A DNA stretch of 64,000 bases from Halopseudomonas pelagia (GTDB lineage: Bacteria; Pseudomonadota; Gammaproteobacteria; Pseudomonadales; Pseudomonadaceae). The notes beneath the pieces are model-generated. The model worked only from the letters and a program-made list of their open reading frames with translations, was not told the origin of the DNA and searched no databases. Positions within the stretch are counted from its first letter, which is position 1. Each line of letters starts with the position of its first letter. Below, one piece after another: positions 9,991-21,387 of the stretch. The position numbers and the translations under genes are program-made. The stretch spans positions 1,674,001 to 1,738,000 of the forward strand of contig NZ_CP033116.1 in assembly GCF_009497895.1 (NCBI RefSeq), given 5' to 3'.

Positions 9991-11010
9991 ATGCTGGTTC
10001 AACGCCTGAGCAGAATGACGGATCTGCCTGAAATCGAACGCCTGGCTGCGGCTAGCCCGGTCGGCGTGACGGCGTTGCCAGCGGATGTTGAGCGTCTGGC
10101 GAATATTATCGAGGTATCGGAAGCCTCCATGGCGGAAGACGTCAGCTTCAGCGGGGAAGAACGTTACTTTTTCGTCATGGAAGATACGCAAACCGGCCGG
10201 CTGGCGGGCTGCAGCAGCATCATCGCTTCCGCCGGCTTTACCGAGCCCTTCTATACCTTTCGCAATGAAATGTTCGTGCATGCCTCGCGTGAACTGGGTC
10301 TGCACAACCGCATCCATGTGCTCTCACTCTGCCATGACCTGACCGGGCACAGCTTGCTGGCCGGCTTTTATATGCAGCCGGCTTTTCAGCAAGCGTCCTG
10401 GGTTGAGCTCAATGCGCGCGGTCGGCTGCTGTTTATGGCCAATCACCCGCAGCGCTTTGCCGAATCCACCTCGGTGGAGATTGTCGGCGTCAGTGATGAG
10501 CAGGGTAATGCGCCGTTCTGGGACGCGCTGGGGCGGCACTTTTTTGCCGTCAGTTACAGCGAGGCGGAGCAGATTGGCAGCAGCCGTGGCCGCAGCTTCC
10601 TTGCCGAGTTGATGCCCGGCTACCCCATCTACGTGCCGATGCTGTCTGATGCCGCGCAGGAAGTTATTGGCCAGGTGCACCCATCCGCCCAAGCAATTTT
10701 TGACGTGCTGATGCGTGAAGGTTTCGAAACGGATAATTATGTCGACATATTTGACGGCGGGCCGGTAGTGCATGCCCGTACTGCTGAGTTGCACAGTGCG
10801 CGCGATAGCCAGTTGGTGGAAGTTGAAGTGGGTCATCCCGGTGCTGTGACTGGCAACTGGCTGGTGGCGAACCAGCGCATCGGCGATTTTCGCGCGGCCT
10901 GCCTGGATCTGGCCTGGACCCAGAATGAGACGCTGGTGCTATCTCGGCATGATGCGGATTTATTGCAGGTCGCCACTGGCGACCGCCTGCGATTGGTAAG
11001 GGGAGCCTAG
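9991..11010 (+). CDS. aruF: Arginine/ornithine succinyltransferase subunit alpha AruF
   Basis: A 339-residue AstA-family acyltransferase, homologous along its whole length to AruG. Family signatures include the FRNE-FVHASRELGLHNR region, GRLLFMANHP, FLAELMP-YPIYVP and YVDIFDGGP. AruF and AruG together form arginine/ornithine N2-succinyltransferase, the first step of the AST pathway, using succinyl-CoA. It has a GGAG ribosome site and starts 19 bp after aruC; aruG follows after one base. Confidence 0.95.
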   Translation: MLVQRLSRMTDLPEIERLAAASPVGVTALPADVERLANIIEVSEASMAEDVSFSGEERYFFVMEDTQTGRLAGCSSIIASAGFTEPFYTFRNEMFVHASRELGLHNRIHVLSLCHDLTGHSLLAGFYMQPAFQQASWVELNARGRLLFMANHPQRFAESTSVEIVGVSDEQGNAPFWDALGRHFFAVSYSEAEQIGSSRGRSFLAELMPGYPIYVPMLSDAAQEVIGQVHPSAQAIFDVLMREGFETDNYVDIFDGGPVVHARTAELHSARDSQLVEVEVGHPGAVTGNWLVANQRIGDFRAACLDLAWTQNETLVLSRHDADLLQVATGDRLRLVRGA

Positions 11011-11011
11011 C

Positions 11012-12058
11012 ATGCTGGTTCGCAGCGCACGACAGACCGATCTTGCAGTGCTGATGCAGATGGCCGCCAACGCCGGTTCCGGTTTGACCACCTTGCCTGC
11101 CAGCGAAGAGCGTCTGGCGCGGCGCTTGCAGATTGTAGAGCGCAGCTTCCTCGGCCAGGTTGAGCAAGCCGATGCCGACTACCTGTTTGTACTGGAGGAT
11201 CAGCATGGTCAGGTGATCGGTACCAGTGGCATGCTCGCCGCGGCGGGCATGCGCGAACCCTGGTACAGCTATCGCATGGGCCTGACGGTGACCGCCAGCC
11301 GTGAACTGGGCGTTTATCAGCAGCATCCGACCCTGTTTCTGGTCAACGATCTGACCGCAGCGACCGCGCTGTGCTCATTATATTTGCCAGCCGAACACCG
11401 ACAAAGCGACAAAGGCAGGCTTATCTCCAAGGCGCGCTTTCTGTTTATGGCCGAATACGCTGCGCATTTTTCCGAGCAGGTGATTGTAGAAATGCGCGGC
11501 CTGTCCGACGCCGTCGGCCGCTCGGCATTCTGGGATAGCCTGGGCCAGCATTTCTTCAAGATGGATTTTGCCCAGGCGGACTATCTGACGGGTATTGGCA
11601 ACAAGGCTTTTATCGCCGAGATGATGCCGCGCTTTCCGCTCTACGCCTGCTTCCTCAGTCAGGCGGCACGCGATGCCATTGGTCAGGTGCATCCGGACTC
11701 CGAGCCGGGCCTGGCCATGGTCAAGGAAGAGGGAATGACCTATCAGGGTTATATCGATATTTTTGATGGTGGGGCTACCCTTGAGGCGCCGCTGGCGCAG
11801 ATCCGGGCCGTACGCGAGAGTCAGTTGCTGCTGCTGTCGATCGGCACGCCAGGGGAGGAGGCAGAATCCTACCTGGTGCACAATCGCAACCGACCTGATT
11901 GCCGCATCATCAGTACGCCCGCACGGGTCGCGGCCGGTACGCTGGTAGTCGCACCCGACGCCGCAGAGCGTCTGCGATTGCGTGCCGGTACCCTGGTGCG
12001 CGCGGTATCGCTGATTGGGCGTGACTCTGCACACCTGTCAGATCCGTACGGCGCCTGA
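11012..12058 (+). CDS. aruG: Arginine succinyltransferase subunit beta AruG
   Basis: A 348-residue AstA-family protein paralogous to AruF (shared FWDSLGQHFF, IAEMMPRFPLYACFL and YIDIFDGG landmarks). It forms the heteromeric succinyltransferase with AruF. Its ATG lies one base after the aruF stop, so translation is probably coupled. In P. aeruginosa the operon continues aruD-aruB-aruE; here the next gene is a peroxidase, so the remaining AST enzymes must be elsewhere or absent. Confidence 0.94.
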   Translation: MLVRSARQTDLAVLMQMAANAGSGLTTLPASEERLARRLQIVERSFLGQVEQADADYLFVLEDQHGQVIGTSGMLAAAGMREPWYSYRMGLTVTASRELGVYQQHPTLFLVNDLTAATALCSLYLPAEHRQSDKGRLISKARFLFMAEYAAHFSEQVIVEMRGLSDAVGRSAFWDSLGQHFFKMDFAQADYLTGIGNKAFIAEMMPRFPLYACFLSQAARDAIGQVHPDSEPGLAMVKEEGMTYQGYIDIFDGGATLEAPLAQIRAVRESQLLLLSIGTPGEEAESYLVHNRNRPDCRIISTPARVAAGTLVVAPDAAERLRLRAGTLVRAVSLIGRDSAHLSDPYGA

Positions 12059-12142
12059 CATAACGGGTTACAGGCGCACGCTGGGCGGGTCAGGCCATTG
12101 CCTTATACTCGGGTGATCATTAGCGCTCACGGAGCTCTACGC

Positions 12143-12685
12143 ATGTCACACGTCACCCTGCGCTGGGCCTTGCCGCTATGCATGTTGGTCAGCCCGCTGG
12201 CGTTCGCCGATTGCGCGGACATTCTCCGCCACGAGCTGCAGGCGCTGCGCTCCAAAGACAGCATCAACCTGTGTGAGCGGTACGCTGGAAAACCCCTTGT
12301 CATCGTCAACACCGCGAGTTTTTGTGGTTATACACCGCAGTTCAAAGGGCTGGAGGCGGTGTTCCAGCGCTATCGCGAGCAGGGGCTTGAGGTGATTGGC
12401 GTACCGTCCAATGACTTTCGTCAGGAAGCGCAGGACAAGGCCGCTATCGCCGATGTCTGTTACGTGAATTATGGCGTGACCTTTGCGATGACCGAACCGC
12501 AGCGGATCACCGGTAGCGCGGCGCATCCCTTCTATCGGGATTTATCCGAGCAGGCAGGGCAGGCGCCCGCCTGGAATTTTCACAAGTATGTTCTGGATCG
12601 TGACGGCAAGGTTATCGGCAGCTTCCCCAGCAAGGTCTCGCCGGAAGACCCCGAGTTCATCAAGGCCATCGAGTTGGCGCTCTGA
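12143..12685 (+). CDS. Glutathione peroxidase-family protein, exported
   Basis: The 180-residue product has a signal peptide (about 1-23, ending AFA before DCAD) and a Gpx thioredoxin fold. The peroxidatic Cys is in [12 protein letters not shown] and the conserved Trp-Asn in [12 protein letters not shown]. The usual PCNQFG motif is PSNDFRQE here, a variant I recall from other exported bacterial members. A further Cys in ADVCYVNYG could be the resolving residue of a thioredoxin-type reaction. It probably reduces hydroperoxides in the periplasm. GGAG at 12131 supports ATG 12143 over an upstream TTG. It occupies the place of aruDBE of P. aeruginosa. Confidence 0.88.
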   Translation: MSHVTLRWALPLCMLVSPLAFADCADILRHELQALRSKDSINLCERYAGKPLVIVNTASFCGYTPQFKGLEAVFQRYREQGLEVIGVPSNDFRQEAQDKAAIADVCYVNYGVTFAMTEPQRITGSAAHPFYRDLSEQAGQAPAWNFHKYVLDRDGKVIGSFPSKVSPEDPEFIKAIELAL

Positions 12686-12745
12686 CTATGGCGGCAATAG
12701 AGAGATTAAGCCTAGCGCATGATGCATGTGCGGCGCTGATGCCTA

Positions 12746-12751
12746 TATAAT
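12746..12751 (+). promoter_or_regulatory. Probable -10 element of alaS promoter
   Basis: A perfect TATAAT 60 bases before the alaS start codon. No good -35 hexamer is seen at the right distance, so only the -10 is claimed. Confidence 0.45.
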
Positions 12752-12811
12752 GCGTCCCTGATTCCGCCTGCGCTATCTAGCGCAGGCACACCCGATTCTG
12801 GTAAGGGACCT

Positions 12812-15433
<2,622 letters not shown>

Positions 15434-15510
15434 CACAGGCAGGCATCCCTAAGGATGACTGAAGGAACAGTCGGTTGAACCGATTTCTCAATGGGGGTTA
15501 GTGCAACAAG

Positions 15511-16752
15511 ATGGCACTTATTGTCCAGAAGTTTGGTGGTACCTCGGTTGGCAGTGTGGAACGTATCTGTCAGGTCGCGGAAAAGATCAAGGGCTTTCGA
15601 GCTCGTGGCACTGACCTGGTAGTGGTGGTCTCGGCGATGAGTGGCGAAACCAATCGCCTGATTGAGCTGGCCAAACAGGTACAGGGCGAGCCGGACGCGC
15701 GCGAGATGGATGTCATCCTGTCCACCGGCGAGCAGGTCACCATTGGCCTGTTGGCGATGGCGCTCAAGGCGATTGATGTGCCAGCGGTGTCCTATACCGG
15801 CTCGCAGGTGCGGATCGTTACCGATAGTGCGTACAACAAGGCGAGGATTCAGCATATCGATGACGCCAATATTCGTGCCGAGCTGGAAGCCGGCAAGGTA
15901 GTGATTGTTGCCGGCTTCCAGGGTGTGGATGAGCAGGGCAATATCACTACCCTGGGCCGTGGTGGCTCTGATACCACCGGGGTGGCCCTGGCTGCTGCGC
16001 TGAAGGCTGACGAGTGCCAGATCTATACCGATGTAGACGGTGTTTATACTACCGACCCGCGCGTGGTCGAGAGCGCCCGACGGCTGGACAAGATTACTTT
16101 CGAGGAAATGCTCGAAATGGCCAGCCTTGGCAGCAAAGTACTGCAGATACGTTCAGTTGAATTCGCTGGCAAATACAATGTGCCACTGCGCGTTCTGCAC
16201 AGTTTCAAGGAGGGTCCCGGGACCCTGATTACCCTCGAGGAAGGTGCTTCAATGGAACAACCCGTTATCTCCGGCATTGCCTTCAACCGTGATGAAGCCA
16301 AACTGACCGTCCGCGGTGTGCCGGACACCCCCGGCGTGGCCTTCAAGATTCTCGGCCCGATCAGCGCCGGTAATATTGAAGTGGACATGATTGTGCAGAA
16401 CGTTTCGCGCGATAACACCACCGATTTCACCTTTACCGTACACCGCAATGACTTCCGCAAGGCCGAGGAGATCCTCCGCCAGGTAGCGGAAAGCATCGGC
16501 GCGCGTGAGGTGGCTGGCGACAGCAAGATAGCCAAGGTCTCGATTGTTGGCGTGGGTATGCGCTCGCATGCGGGTGTGGCGAGCAAGATGTTCGAGGCGT
16601 TGTCCAATGATGGCATCAATATTCAGATGATCTCGACCTCCGAGATCAAGATTTCTGTAGTGATTGATGAGAAGTATCTCGAGCTGGCTGTGCGCGGCCT
16701 GCATACAGCGTTCGGCCTGGACGCGGATACTGCAACAGAAGATCACTTGTAA
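15511..16752 (+). CDS. lysC: Aspartate kinase LysC
   Basis: A 413-residue aspartokinase. KFGGTSVG at 7-14 is the kinase signature; the catalytic domain spans about 1-245 and two ACT domains follow (about 265-410), the site of feedback inhibition by lysine and threonine in this family. It makes aspartyl phosphate, the first step to lysine, threonine, methionine and diaminopimelate. A well-formed internal ribosome site before Met248 suggests a separate beta subunit. A terminator follows at 16788. Confidence 0.97.
   Translation: MALIVQKFGGTSVGSVERICQVAEKIKGFRARGTDLVVVVSAMSGETNRLIELAKQVQGEPDAREMDVILSTGEQVTIGLLAMALKAIDVPAVSYTGSQVRIVTDSAYNKARIQHIDDANIRAELEAGKVVIVAGFQGVDEQGNITTLGRGGSDTTGVALAAALKADECQIYTDVDGVYTTDPRVVESARRLDKITFEEMLEMASLGSKVLQIRSVEFAGKYNVPLRVLHSFKEGPGTLITLEEGASMEQPVISGIAFNRDEAKLTVRGVPDTPGVAFKILGPISAGNIEVDMIVQNVSRDNTTDFTFTVHRNDFRKAEEILRQVAESIGAREVAGDSKIAKVSIVGVGMRSHAGVASKMFEALSNDGINIQMISTSEIKISVVIDEKYLELAVRGLHTAFGLDADTATEDHL
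16237..16254 (+). promoter_or_regulatory. Internal ribosome binding site and start in lysC (possible beta subunit)
   Basis: GAGGAAGG at 16237-16244 is seven bases before an in-frame ATG at 16252 (Met248), exactly where the ACT domains begin. B. subtilis and C. glutamicum aspartokinases make a regulatory beta subunit from such a start; whether it is used here is unproven. Confidence 0.5.
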
Positions 16753-16787
16753 GGGTTTAGGGCTGGGCAGAGGGTTTGCGCAGCTTT

Positions 16788-16818
16788 AGGGCACGGTTTC
16801 TGGCTGTCGTGCCCTTTT
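16788..16818 (+). terminator. Rho-independent terminator after lysC
   Basis: AGGGCACG (16788-16795) pairs with CGTGCCCT (16808-16815), with a short T run overlapping the stem end. It separates lysC from rsmA. Confidence 0.75.
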
Positions 16819-16977
16819 GTCGGAAACTACTGAGCTATGTATACAGCATGCAACAGTTTGCAGCGAACGAGTTGTTGGCTCCTGTTGTCCATGTCATAGC
16901 GCAGCGAGGTGCTGACAGACAACGTGCCGGTTTTTTTGCAGACTGCTGTGTCCTGATCATGAGCAAGGAGAAATGGA

Positions 16978-17163
16978 ATGCTAATTTTGACTCGACGGGT
17001 CGGTGAGACCTTGATGGTAGGTGACGAAGTCACCGTGACGGTACTGGGTGTGAAGGGGAATCAGGTACGAATTGGGGTCAATGCACCCAAGGAAGTGGCT
17101 GTTCACCGCGAAGAGATTTACCAGCGCATCCAGAAAGAAAAGGATGAAGAACCAAATAGTTAA
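16978..17163 (+). CDS. rsmA: Carbon storage regulator RsmA/CsrA
   Basis: The 61-residue product begins [16 protein letters not shown] and is a complete CsrA-family protein, with the RNA-binding residues Leu4 and Arg44 region (VAVHREEIY) intact. It is a dimeric post-transcriptional regulator that binds GGA motifs in mRNA leaders and controls motility, secretion and biofilm genes; RsmY/Z-type RNAs antagonise it. AAGGAG seven bases before ATG 16978 sets the start; an out-of-frame ATG at 16973 is ignored. The position after lysC and before tRNA-Ser is conserved in pseudomonads. Confidence 0.97.
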   Translation: MLILTRRVGETLMVGDEVTVTVLGVKGNQVRIGVNAPKEVAVHREEIYQRIQKEKDEEPNS

Positions 17164-17180
17164 TTTCATTAAGTTTTTCA

Positions 17181-17209
17181 TTGCATTGAGCAATGAGCGC
17201 AGGTAATAT
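17181..17209 (+). promoter_or_regulatory. Sigma-70 promoter of tRNA-Ser(GCT)
   Basis: TTGCAT (17181-17186), 17-base spacer, TAATAT (17204-17209), with the tRNA beginning 15 bases downstream. Confidence 0.75.
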
Positions 17210-17223
17210 TCTGCGCGTGTTAC

Positions 17224-17314
17224 GGAGAGGTGGCCGAGTGGCTGAAGGCGCTCCCCTGCTAAGGGAGTATATCTCAAAAGGGTATCGCGGGTTCGAATCC
17301 CGCCCTCTCCGCCA
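17224..17314 (+). tRNA. tRNA-Ser (anticodon GCT)
   Basis: GGAGAGG at 17224 pairs with CCTCTCC at 17304-17310. The anticodon loop CTGCTAA gives GCT, reading AGC/AGU serine codons. The long variable arm is typical of class II tRNA-Ser. GTTCGAATC T-loop and encoded CCA are present. Confidence 0.97.
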
Positions 17315-17383
17315 CTTTTGTGCTATAGGGTTTTTTGAAGGTTTGGTTGAGCGTTAGTTTCTGAATCAAAAGGAAAAAAGCGT

Positions 17384-17411
17384 TTGACAGTGAAGTTTCA
17401 ATCCCTATAAT
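17384..17411 (+). promoter_or_regulatory. Sigma-70 promoter of tRNA-Arg(ACG)
   Basis: Consensus TTGACA (17384-17389), 16-base spacer, consensus TATAAT (17406-17411), followed by ACGCCCC just before the tRNA, a GC-rich discriminator of the stringently controlled kind. Confidence 0.9.
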
Positions 17412-17423
17412 ACGCCCCACGAT

Positions 17424-17500
17424 GCACTCGTAGCTCAGCTGGATAGAGTACTCGGCTACGAACCGAGCGGTCGGAGGTTCGAATCCTCCCGAGTGCACCA
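17424..17500 (+). tRNA. tRNA-Arg (anticodon ACG)
   Basis: GCACTCG pairs with CGAGTGC; anticodon loop CTACGAA gives ACG, whose first base is normally edited to inosine to read CGU, CGC and CGA. All stems pair and CCA is encoded. Confidence 0.97.
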
Positions 17501-17506
17501 TTTAAG

Positions 17507-17538
17507 AAACCCATTGATTATTCAGTGGGTTTTTTTTT
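17507..17538 (+). terminator. Rho-independent terminator after tRNA-Arg(ACG)
   Basis: AAACCCA (17507-17513) pairs with TGGGTTT (17526-17532), merging into a run of T. Confidence 0.85.
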
Positions 17539-17689
17539 GCCCGCTATTTAGTTGGCGTCGCCTGGCGATGCTAGCAGGCAAAACTGCTAGGCTTAGTCGA
17601 AAGCGCCGTCCTTTCGTGTATCGACAGGGGCCGGTAGTTCCGGATTGGGGTCTGCTGATCCTGGTTCAACCCTGTCAGGTAGAGTCAGC

Positions 17690-19114
17690 ATGTCATCACC
17701 CAATAGAAAATCCCCCGAGAGCCTTCAGGATCGCCTTGATCAGGTAATGCATCTGCTGCATATGCCGGGTCAGTCGCTTGCGGAGGAGGGCGCTCTCTCG
17801 CCGGCTGAGGAGCTGACAAGGGCGCAGCGTAATCAAGAGCTGCAGCGCAAGCTGGAGGAGCTGCATCCGGCGGACGTGGCCTTTATCCTGGAGTCGCTAC
17901 CGTTAGAAGAGCGTCTGGCGGTCTGGCAGCGGGTCAAGTCCGCTCAGGACGGCGAGATTCTGCTGGAAGTGTCTGACGCAGTGCGTGAGACCCTGATTGC
18001 AGACATGGATAGTCAGGAAATCATTGCGGCCGCCAACAGCCTGGATGCGGATGAGCTTGCCGATCTGGCCCCGGATCTGCCGCGCGATGTGGTGCGCGAG
18101 TTGATGGATACCCTCGATGCGCAACAACGCGAACGCTTGAAGTCGGCATTGTCGTACGACGACGATCAGGTTGGGGCGCTGATGGACTTCGACATGGTGA
18201 CCATCCGCGATGATGTCACCCTGGAGGTCGTCAGCCGCTACCTGCGCCGCTTTGAGATGTTGCCTGATCATACTGACAAGTTGTTCGTCGTGGACTATGA
18301 CGGCTTTCTCAAGGGCGTGCTGCCGGTGAAGAAGCTGCTGGTCAGTGCACCAGATGAATTGGTGGCGGATGTCATGTCGGAAGATCCGGTGATTTTTGCT
18401 CCGGAAGATGACGCGGGCGAGGCAGTGCAGGCGTTTGAGCGCTACGATCTGGTATCGGCGCCAGTTGTCGATGTGCGCGGGCAATTGAAGGGTCGCCTTA
18501 CCATCGATGAAATGCTTGATTATATTCGTGAAGAGAATGAAGCGGACGTGCTCAGTGCGGCGGGTCTGCGCGAGGAGGAAGATATCTTCGCCTCGGTATG
18601 GAAATCAGTACGCAACCGTTGGGCCTGGCTGGCTGTCAACTTGTGTACGGCACTCATTGCCTCGCGGGTTATCGGATTATTCGAGTATTCCATCGAACAA
18701 CTGGTAGCGCTTGCCGCCTTGATGCCCATTGTGGCGGGTATTGGTGGCAACTCGGGCAATCAGACCATTACCATGATCGTTCGCGGCGTCGCTACCGGTC
18801 AGGTCCAGGTGGCGCATGCCCGACGCTTGATTCGCAAGGAGGCGAGCGTGGCATTGATCAATGGCAGTTTCTGGGGCGTGGTGCTGGCCGGAATAGCCTA
18901 TCTGCTTTACGCCAATGTTCCATTATCCATTGTGCTGATGACTGCAATGGTCCTCAACATGCTCCTTGCGGCGTTTATGGGTGTGGTCATTCCGTTGGTC
19001 CGGATGCGTCTAGGTCGGGATCCTGCGCTGGGTTCCAGCGTGCTGATAACCGCCATTACCGATAGCGGCGGGTTCTTTATCTTTCTGGGTTTGGCGACCT
19101 TGTTTCTGTTGTAA
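17690..19114 (+). CDS. mgtE: Magnesium transporter MgtE
   Basis: A 474-residue MgtE channel. The order is N domain of helical repeats (about 45-150, including LAPDLPRDVV), two CBS domains (about 155-280), the connecting plug helix with GLREEEDIFASVWKS, then five membrane helices. The pore region carries MPIVAGIGGNSGNQ, and the last helix ends TDSGGFFIFLGLATLFLL. Cytosolic Mg2+ bound by the N and CBS domains closes the pore in characterised members. ATG 17690 was chosen because it matches the usual family start (SPESLQDRL) and has an AGGTAGAG ribosome site; an ATG 45 bases upstream is less likely. Confidence 0.95.
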   Translation: MSSPNRKSPESLQDRLDQVMHLLHMPGQSLAEEGALSPAEELTRAQRNQELQRKLEELHPADVAFILESLPLEERLAVWQRVKSAQDGEILLEVSDAVRETLIADMDSQEIIAAANSLDADELADLAPDLPRDVVRELMDTLDAQQRERLKSALSYDDDQVGALMDFDMVTIRDDVTLEVVSRYLRRFEMLPDHTDKLFVVDYDGFLKGVLPVKKLLVSAPDELVADVMSEDPVIFAPEDDAGEAVQAFERYDLVSAPVVDVRGQLKGRLTIDEMLDYIREENEADVLSAAGLREEEDIFASVWKSVRNRWAWLAVNLCTALIASRVIGLFEYSIEQLVALAALMPIVAGIGGNSGNQTITMIVRGVATGQVQVAHARRLIRKEASVALINGSFWGVVLAGIAYLLYANVPLSIVLMTAMVLNMLLAAFMGVVIPLVRMRLGRDPALGSSVLITAITDSGGFFIFLGLATLFLL

Positions 19115-19130
19115 AAGAATGTCGCCTGGT

Positions 19131-19159
19131 TTGCCAAAAATGTCACATCAGGATACATT
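19131..19159 (+). promoter_or_regulatory. Sigma-70 promoter candidate for oadGAB
   Basis: TTGCCA (19131-19136), 17-base spacer, TACATT (19154-19159). It leaves a leader of about 130 bases with a GCGCAT/ATGCGC stem (19255-19272) just before the oadG ribosome site. Confidence 0.5.
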
Positions 19160-19293
19160 AGCCCGGTTTTGCGACCCTTTGGGATGAATTCTGTGCAGGA
19201 TTTACGTAACTTGATGTGTTCCTGTGCTGAATAAGTCCCGTTGATTCCGCCGATGCGCATTTATTGATGCGCTGTATCATTGCTGGAGAGACA

Positions 19294-19542
19294 ATGAATT
19301 CGTCCAATTTGATCATGACTGGTTTGGAACTGATGGTGCTCGGCATGGGCTCGGTTTTCGTGTTCCTTATCCTGCTGGTCGTGGTGACCACCGGCATGTC
19401 CCGTGTATTGACCCGCTACTTTCCGGAAGCGTTACCAGTACCCAAGGCCCCGCCAAGACGTGCGAAGGCCCCCGCGACGATTGATTCCGAACTGATAGCG
19501 GCTATCGGTGCAGCCATCAAGCAGCACCGCAGTCGTTCCTGA
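19294..19542 (+). CDS. oadG: Oxaloacetate decarboxylase gamma subunit OadG
   Basis: An 82-residue protein with one N-terminal membrane helix (about 6-30, ELMVLGMGSVFVFLILLV) and a proline/alanine-rich linker to a short charged C-terminus. This is the layout of OadG, which anchors the alpha subunit to the membrane beta subunit. GGAGAG at 19285-19290 precedes ATG 19294 and decides it over a start 30 bases upstream. The sequence itself is weakly conserved in the family; the call depends on topology plus oadA and oadB directly downstream. Confidence 0.88.
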   Translation: MNSSNLIMTGLELMVLGMGSVFVFLILLVVVTTGMSRVLTRYFPEALPVPKAPPRRAKAPATIDSELIAAIGAAIKQHRSRS

Positions 19543-19591
19543 TACACCCAATTGCACGTTTTATCTTAAAAACTAGAAAGGCCATAACACT

Positions 19592-21376
19592 ATGACCGAT
19601 ACCAAGCAGCAGCCCTTGGGCATTACCGATGTCATTCTGCGCGACGCTCATCAATCCATTCTGGCGACGCGCATGCGCCTGGATGACATGTTGCCGATCG
19701 CGGGCAAACTCGATCAAGTGGGTTTCTGGTCAGTTGAGTCTTGGGGTGGCGCGACTTTTGATTCCTGTATCCGCTATCTCGGTGAAGACCCCTGGGAGCG
19801 CATCCGCGAACTGAAGAAAGCCATGCCCAATACCCGCCAGCAGATGTTGCTGCGTGGTCAGAATCTGCTGGGCTATCGTCATTATGCCGACGATGTAGTG
19901 GAAAAGTTCGTTGAGCGTGCGGCGGTCAATGGTGTGGATGTGTTCCGCGTATTCGATGCGATGAATGATCCGCGCAACCTGGAAACTGCGCTTAAGGCAG
20001 TCAAGGCGCAGGGCAGACATGCCCAAGGCACCATCTCCTACACCACCAGTCCTGTGCACACCCTGGAAATGTGGGTAGACCTGGCCAAGCAGATCGAAGA
20101 CATGGGTGCTGACTCCATCGCGATCAAGGACATGGCTGGCATCCTCAATCCCTACGTTGCCTTTGATCTCGTTACCCGCTTGAAAGAGACCTTGAGCATC
20201 CCGGTACACATGCAGTGCCATGCGACAGCGGGACTGTCTACCGCAGCGATCCTCAAGGCGGCCGAAGCGGGGATCGACAATGTCGATACCGCGATTTCCT
20301 CCCTGTCGATGACCTACGGCCATTCGCCAACCGAATCGGTTGTAGCGATATTCCAGAACACCCCGCGTGATACCGGTCTGGATTTGCTGTTGCTTGAAGA
20401 AGTAGCGGCCTATTTCCGCGAAGTGCGGAAGAAATATGCCAAATTCGAAGGCAATCTCAAGGGTGTCGATTCGCGCATTCTGGTTGCCCAGGTCCCCGGC
20501 GGCATGTTGACCAACATGGAAGGCCAGTTGAAAGAGCAGGGCGCTGGCGACAAGTTCGACGAAGTGCTGGCAGAGATCCCGCGGGTGCGCGAAGACCTCG
20601 GATTTATCCCGCTGGTGACGCCGACCTCGCAGATTGTCGGCACCCAGGCGGTGATCAACGTGCTGACCGGTGAGCGTTACAAGTCTATTACCAAGGAAAC
20701 GTCCGGTATCCTTAAGGGCGAGTACGGCGCAGCGCCTGCACCTTTCAACAAGGAGCTGCAAGCGCGAGTTCTGGACGGTGCTGAAGCCATTACTTGCCGC
20801 CCTGCCGATCTGCTTGAGCCGGAAATGGACAGACTGACTGCAGAGCTTAAAGGTCTGGCCAAGGAAAAGGGTATCAAGCTGGCGGCGGACGAAATCGATG
20901 ACGTGCTGACCTACGCCCTGTTCCCGCAGATCGGTCTGAAGTTTCTGGAAAATCGTGGCAACCCTGACGCCTTCGAACCTGTGCCTACCGGCAAGGAAGT
21001 AGCCGCGGCTGCCAAGTCTGGCGAGCCCGAGGTCTACACCGTTACGGTGAGTGGCAAGGAATATGTTGTTCAAGTGGCTGATGGTGGTGATATCACCGGC
21101 ATCAAGCCTGTGGGTGAAAGTGCCTCTGCACCTGCGGCCGCAGCGTCTGCGCCTGCTGGTGACGGTGAGCCGCAAAAAGCACCTTTGGCAGGCAATATCT
21201 TCAAGGTACTGGTCACACCAGGCGACATGGTTGAAGAGGGTGATGTGGTGATCATTCTCGAGGCCATGAAAATGGAAACTGAAGTGCAGGCATTCAAGGC
21301 CGGCACCGTGGGTTCTGTCGATGTCAAAGTGGGCGATGCGGTTAGCGTCGGCGACACCTTGCTGACCATAGGTTAA
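19592..21376 (+). CDS. oadA: Oxaloacetate decarboxylase alpha subunit OadA (biotin carrier)
   Basis: A 594-residue protein with the carboxyltransferase TIM barrel first ([13 protein letters not shown] near residue 15; metal-site region IKDMAGIL and MQCHATAGL), the PYC_OADA conserved region, an Ala/Pro linker (about 505-525) and a C-terminal biotinyl domain with EAMKM, biotin lysine K560. It removes the C4 carboxyl of oxaloacetate to biotin, which OadB then decarboxylates. Lack of a biotin carboxylase domain or partner gene separates it from pyruvate carboxylase. It starts 49 bp after oadG and 11 bp before oadB. Confidence 0.95.
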   Translation: MTDTKQQPLGITDVILRDAHQSILATRMRLDDMLPIAGKLDQVGFWSVESWGGATFDSCIRYLGEDPWERIRELKKAMPNTRQQMLLRGQNLLGYRHYADDVVEKFVERAAVNGVDVFRVFDAMNDPRNLETALKAVKAQGRHAQGTISYTTSPVHTLEMWVDLAKQIEDMGADSIAIKDMAGILNPYVAFDLVTRLKETLSIPVHMQCHATAGLSTAAILKAAEAGIDNVDTAISSLSMTYGHSPTESVVAIFQNTPRDTGLDLLLLEEVAAYFREVRKKYAKFEGNLKGVDSRILVAQVPGGMLTNMEGQLKEQGAGDKFDEVLAEIPRVREDLGFIPLVTPTSQIVGTQAVINVLTGERYKSITKETSGILKGEYGAAPAPFNKELQARVLDGAEAITCRPADLLEPEMDRLTAELKGLAKEKGIKLAADEIDDVLTYALFPQIGLKFLENRGNPDAFEPVPTGKEVAAAAKSGEPEVYTVTVSGKEYVVQVADGGDITGIKPVGESASAPAAAASAPAGDGEPQKAPLAGNIFKVLVTPGDMVEEGDVVIILEAMKMETEVQAFKAGTVGSVDVKVGDAVSVGDTLLTIG

Positions 21377-21387
21377 GGAGAATCTGG

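Noticed and set aside
9991..12058. aruF and aruG as a tandem duplication
   Set aside because: Both are standard subunits of the heteromeric succinyltransferase in pseudomonads; the similarity is ancient.
16830..16846. CTG...CAG palindrome-like site before rsmA, resembling a LexA box
   Set aside because: The gap between CTG and CAG is 11 bases, not 10, and the interior does not fit the A/T alternation.
19730..21175. 481-codon open frame on the minus strand over oadA
   Set aside because: Same reason: the plus strand encodes OadA with intact motifs, and long antisense frames are common in GC-rich genes.
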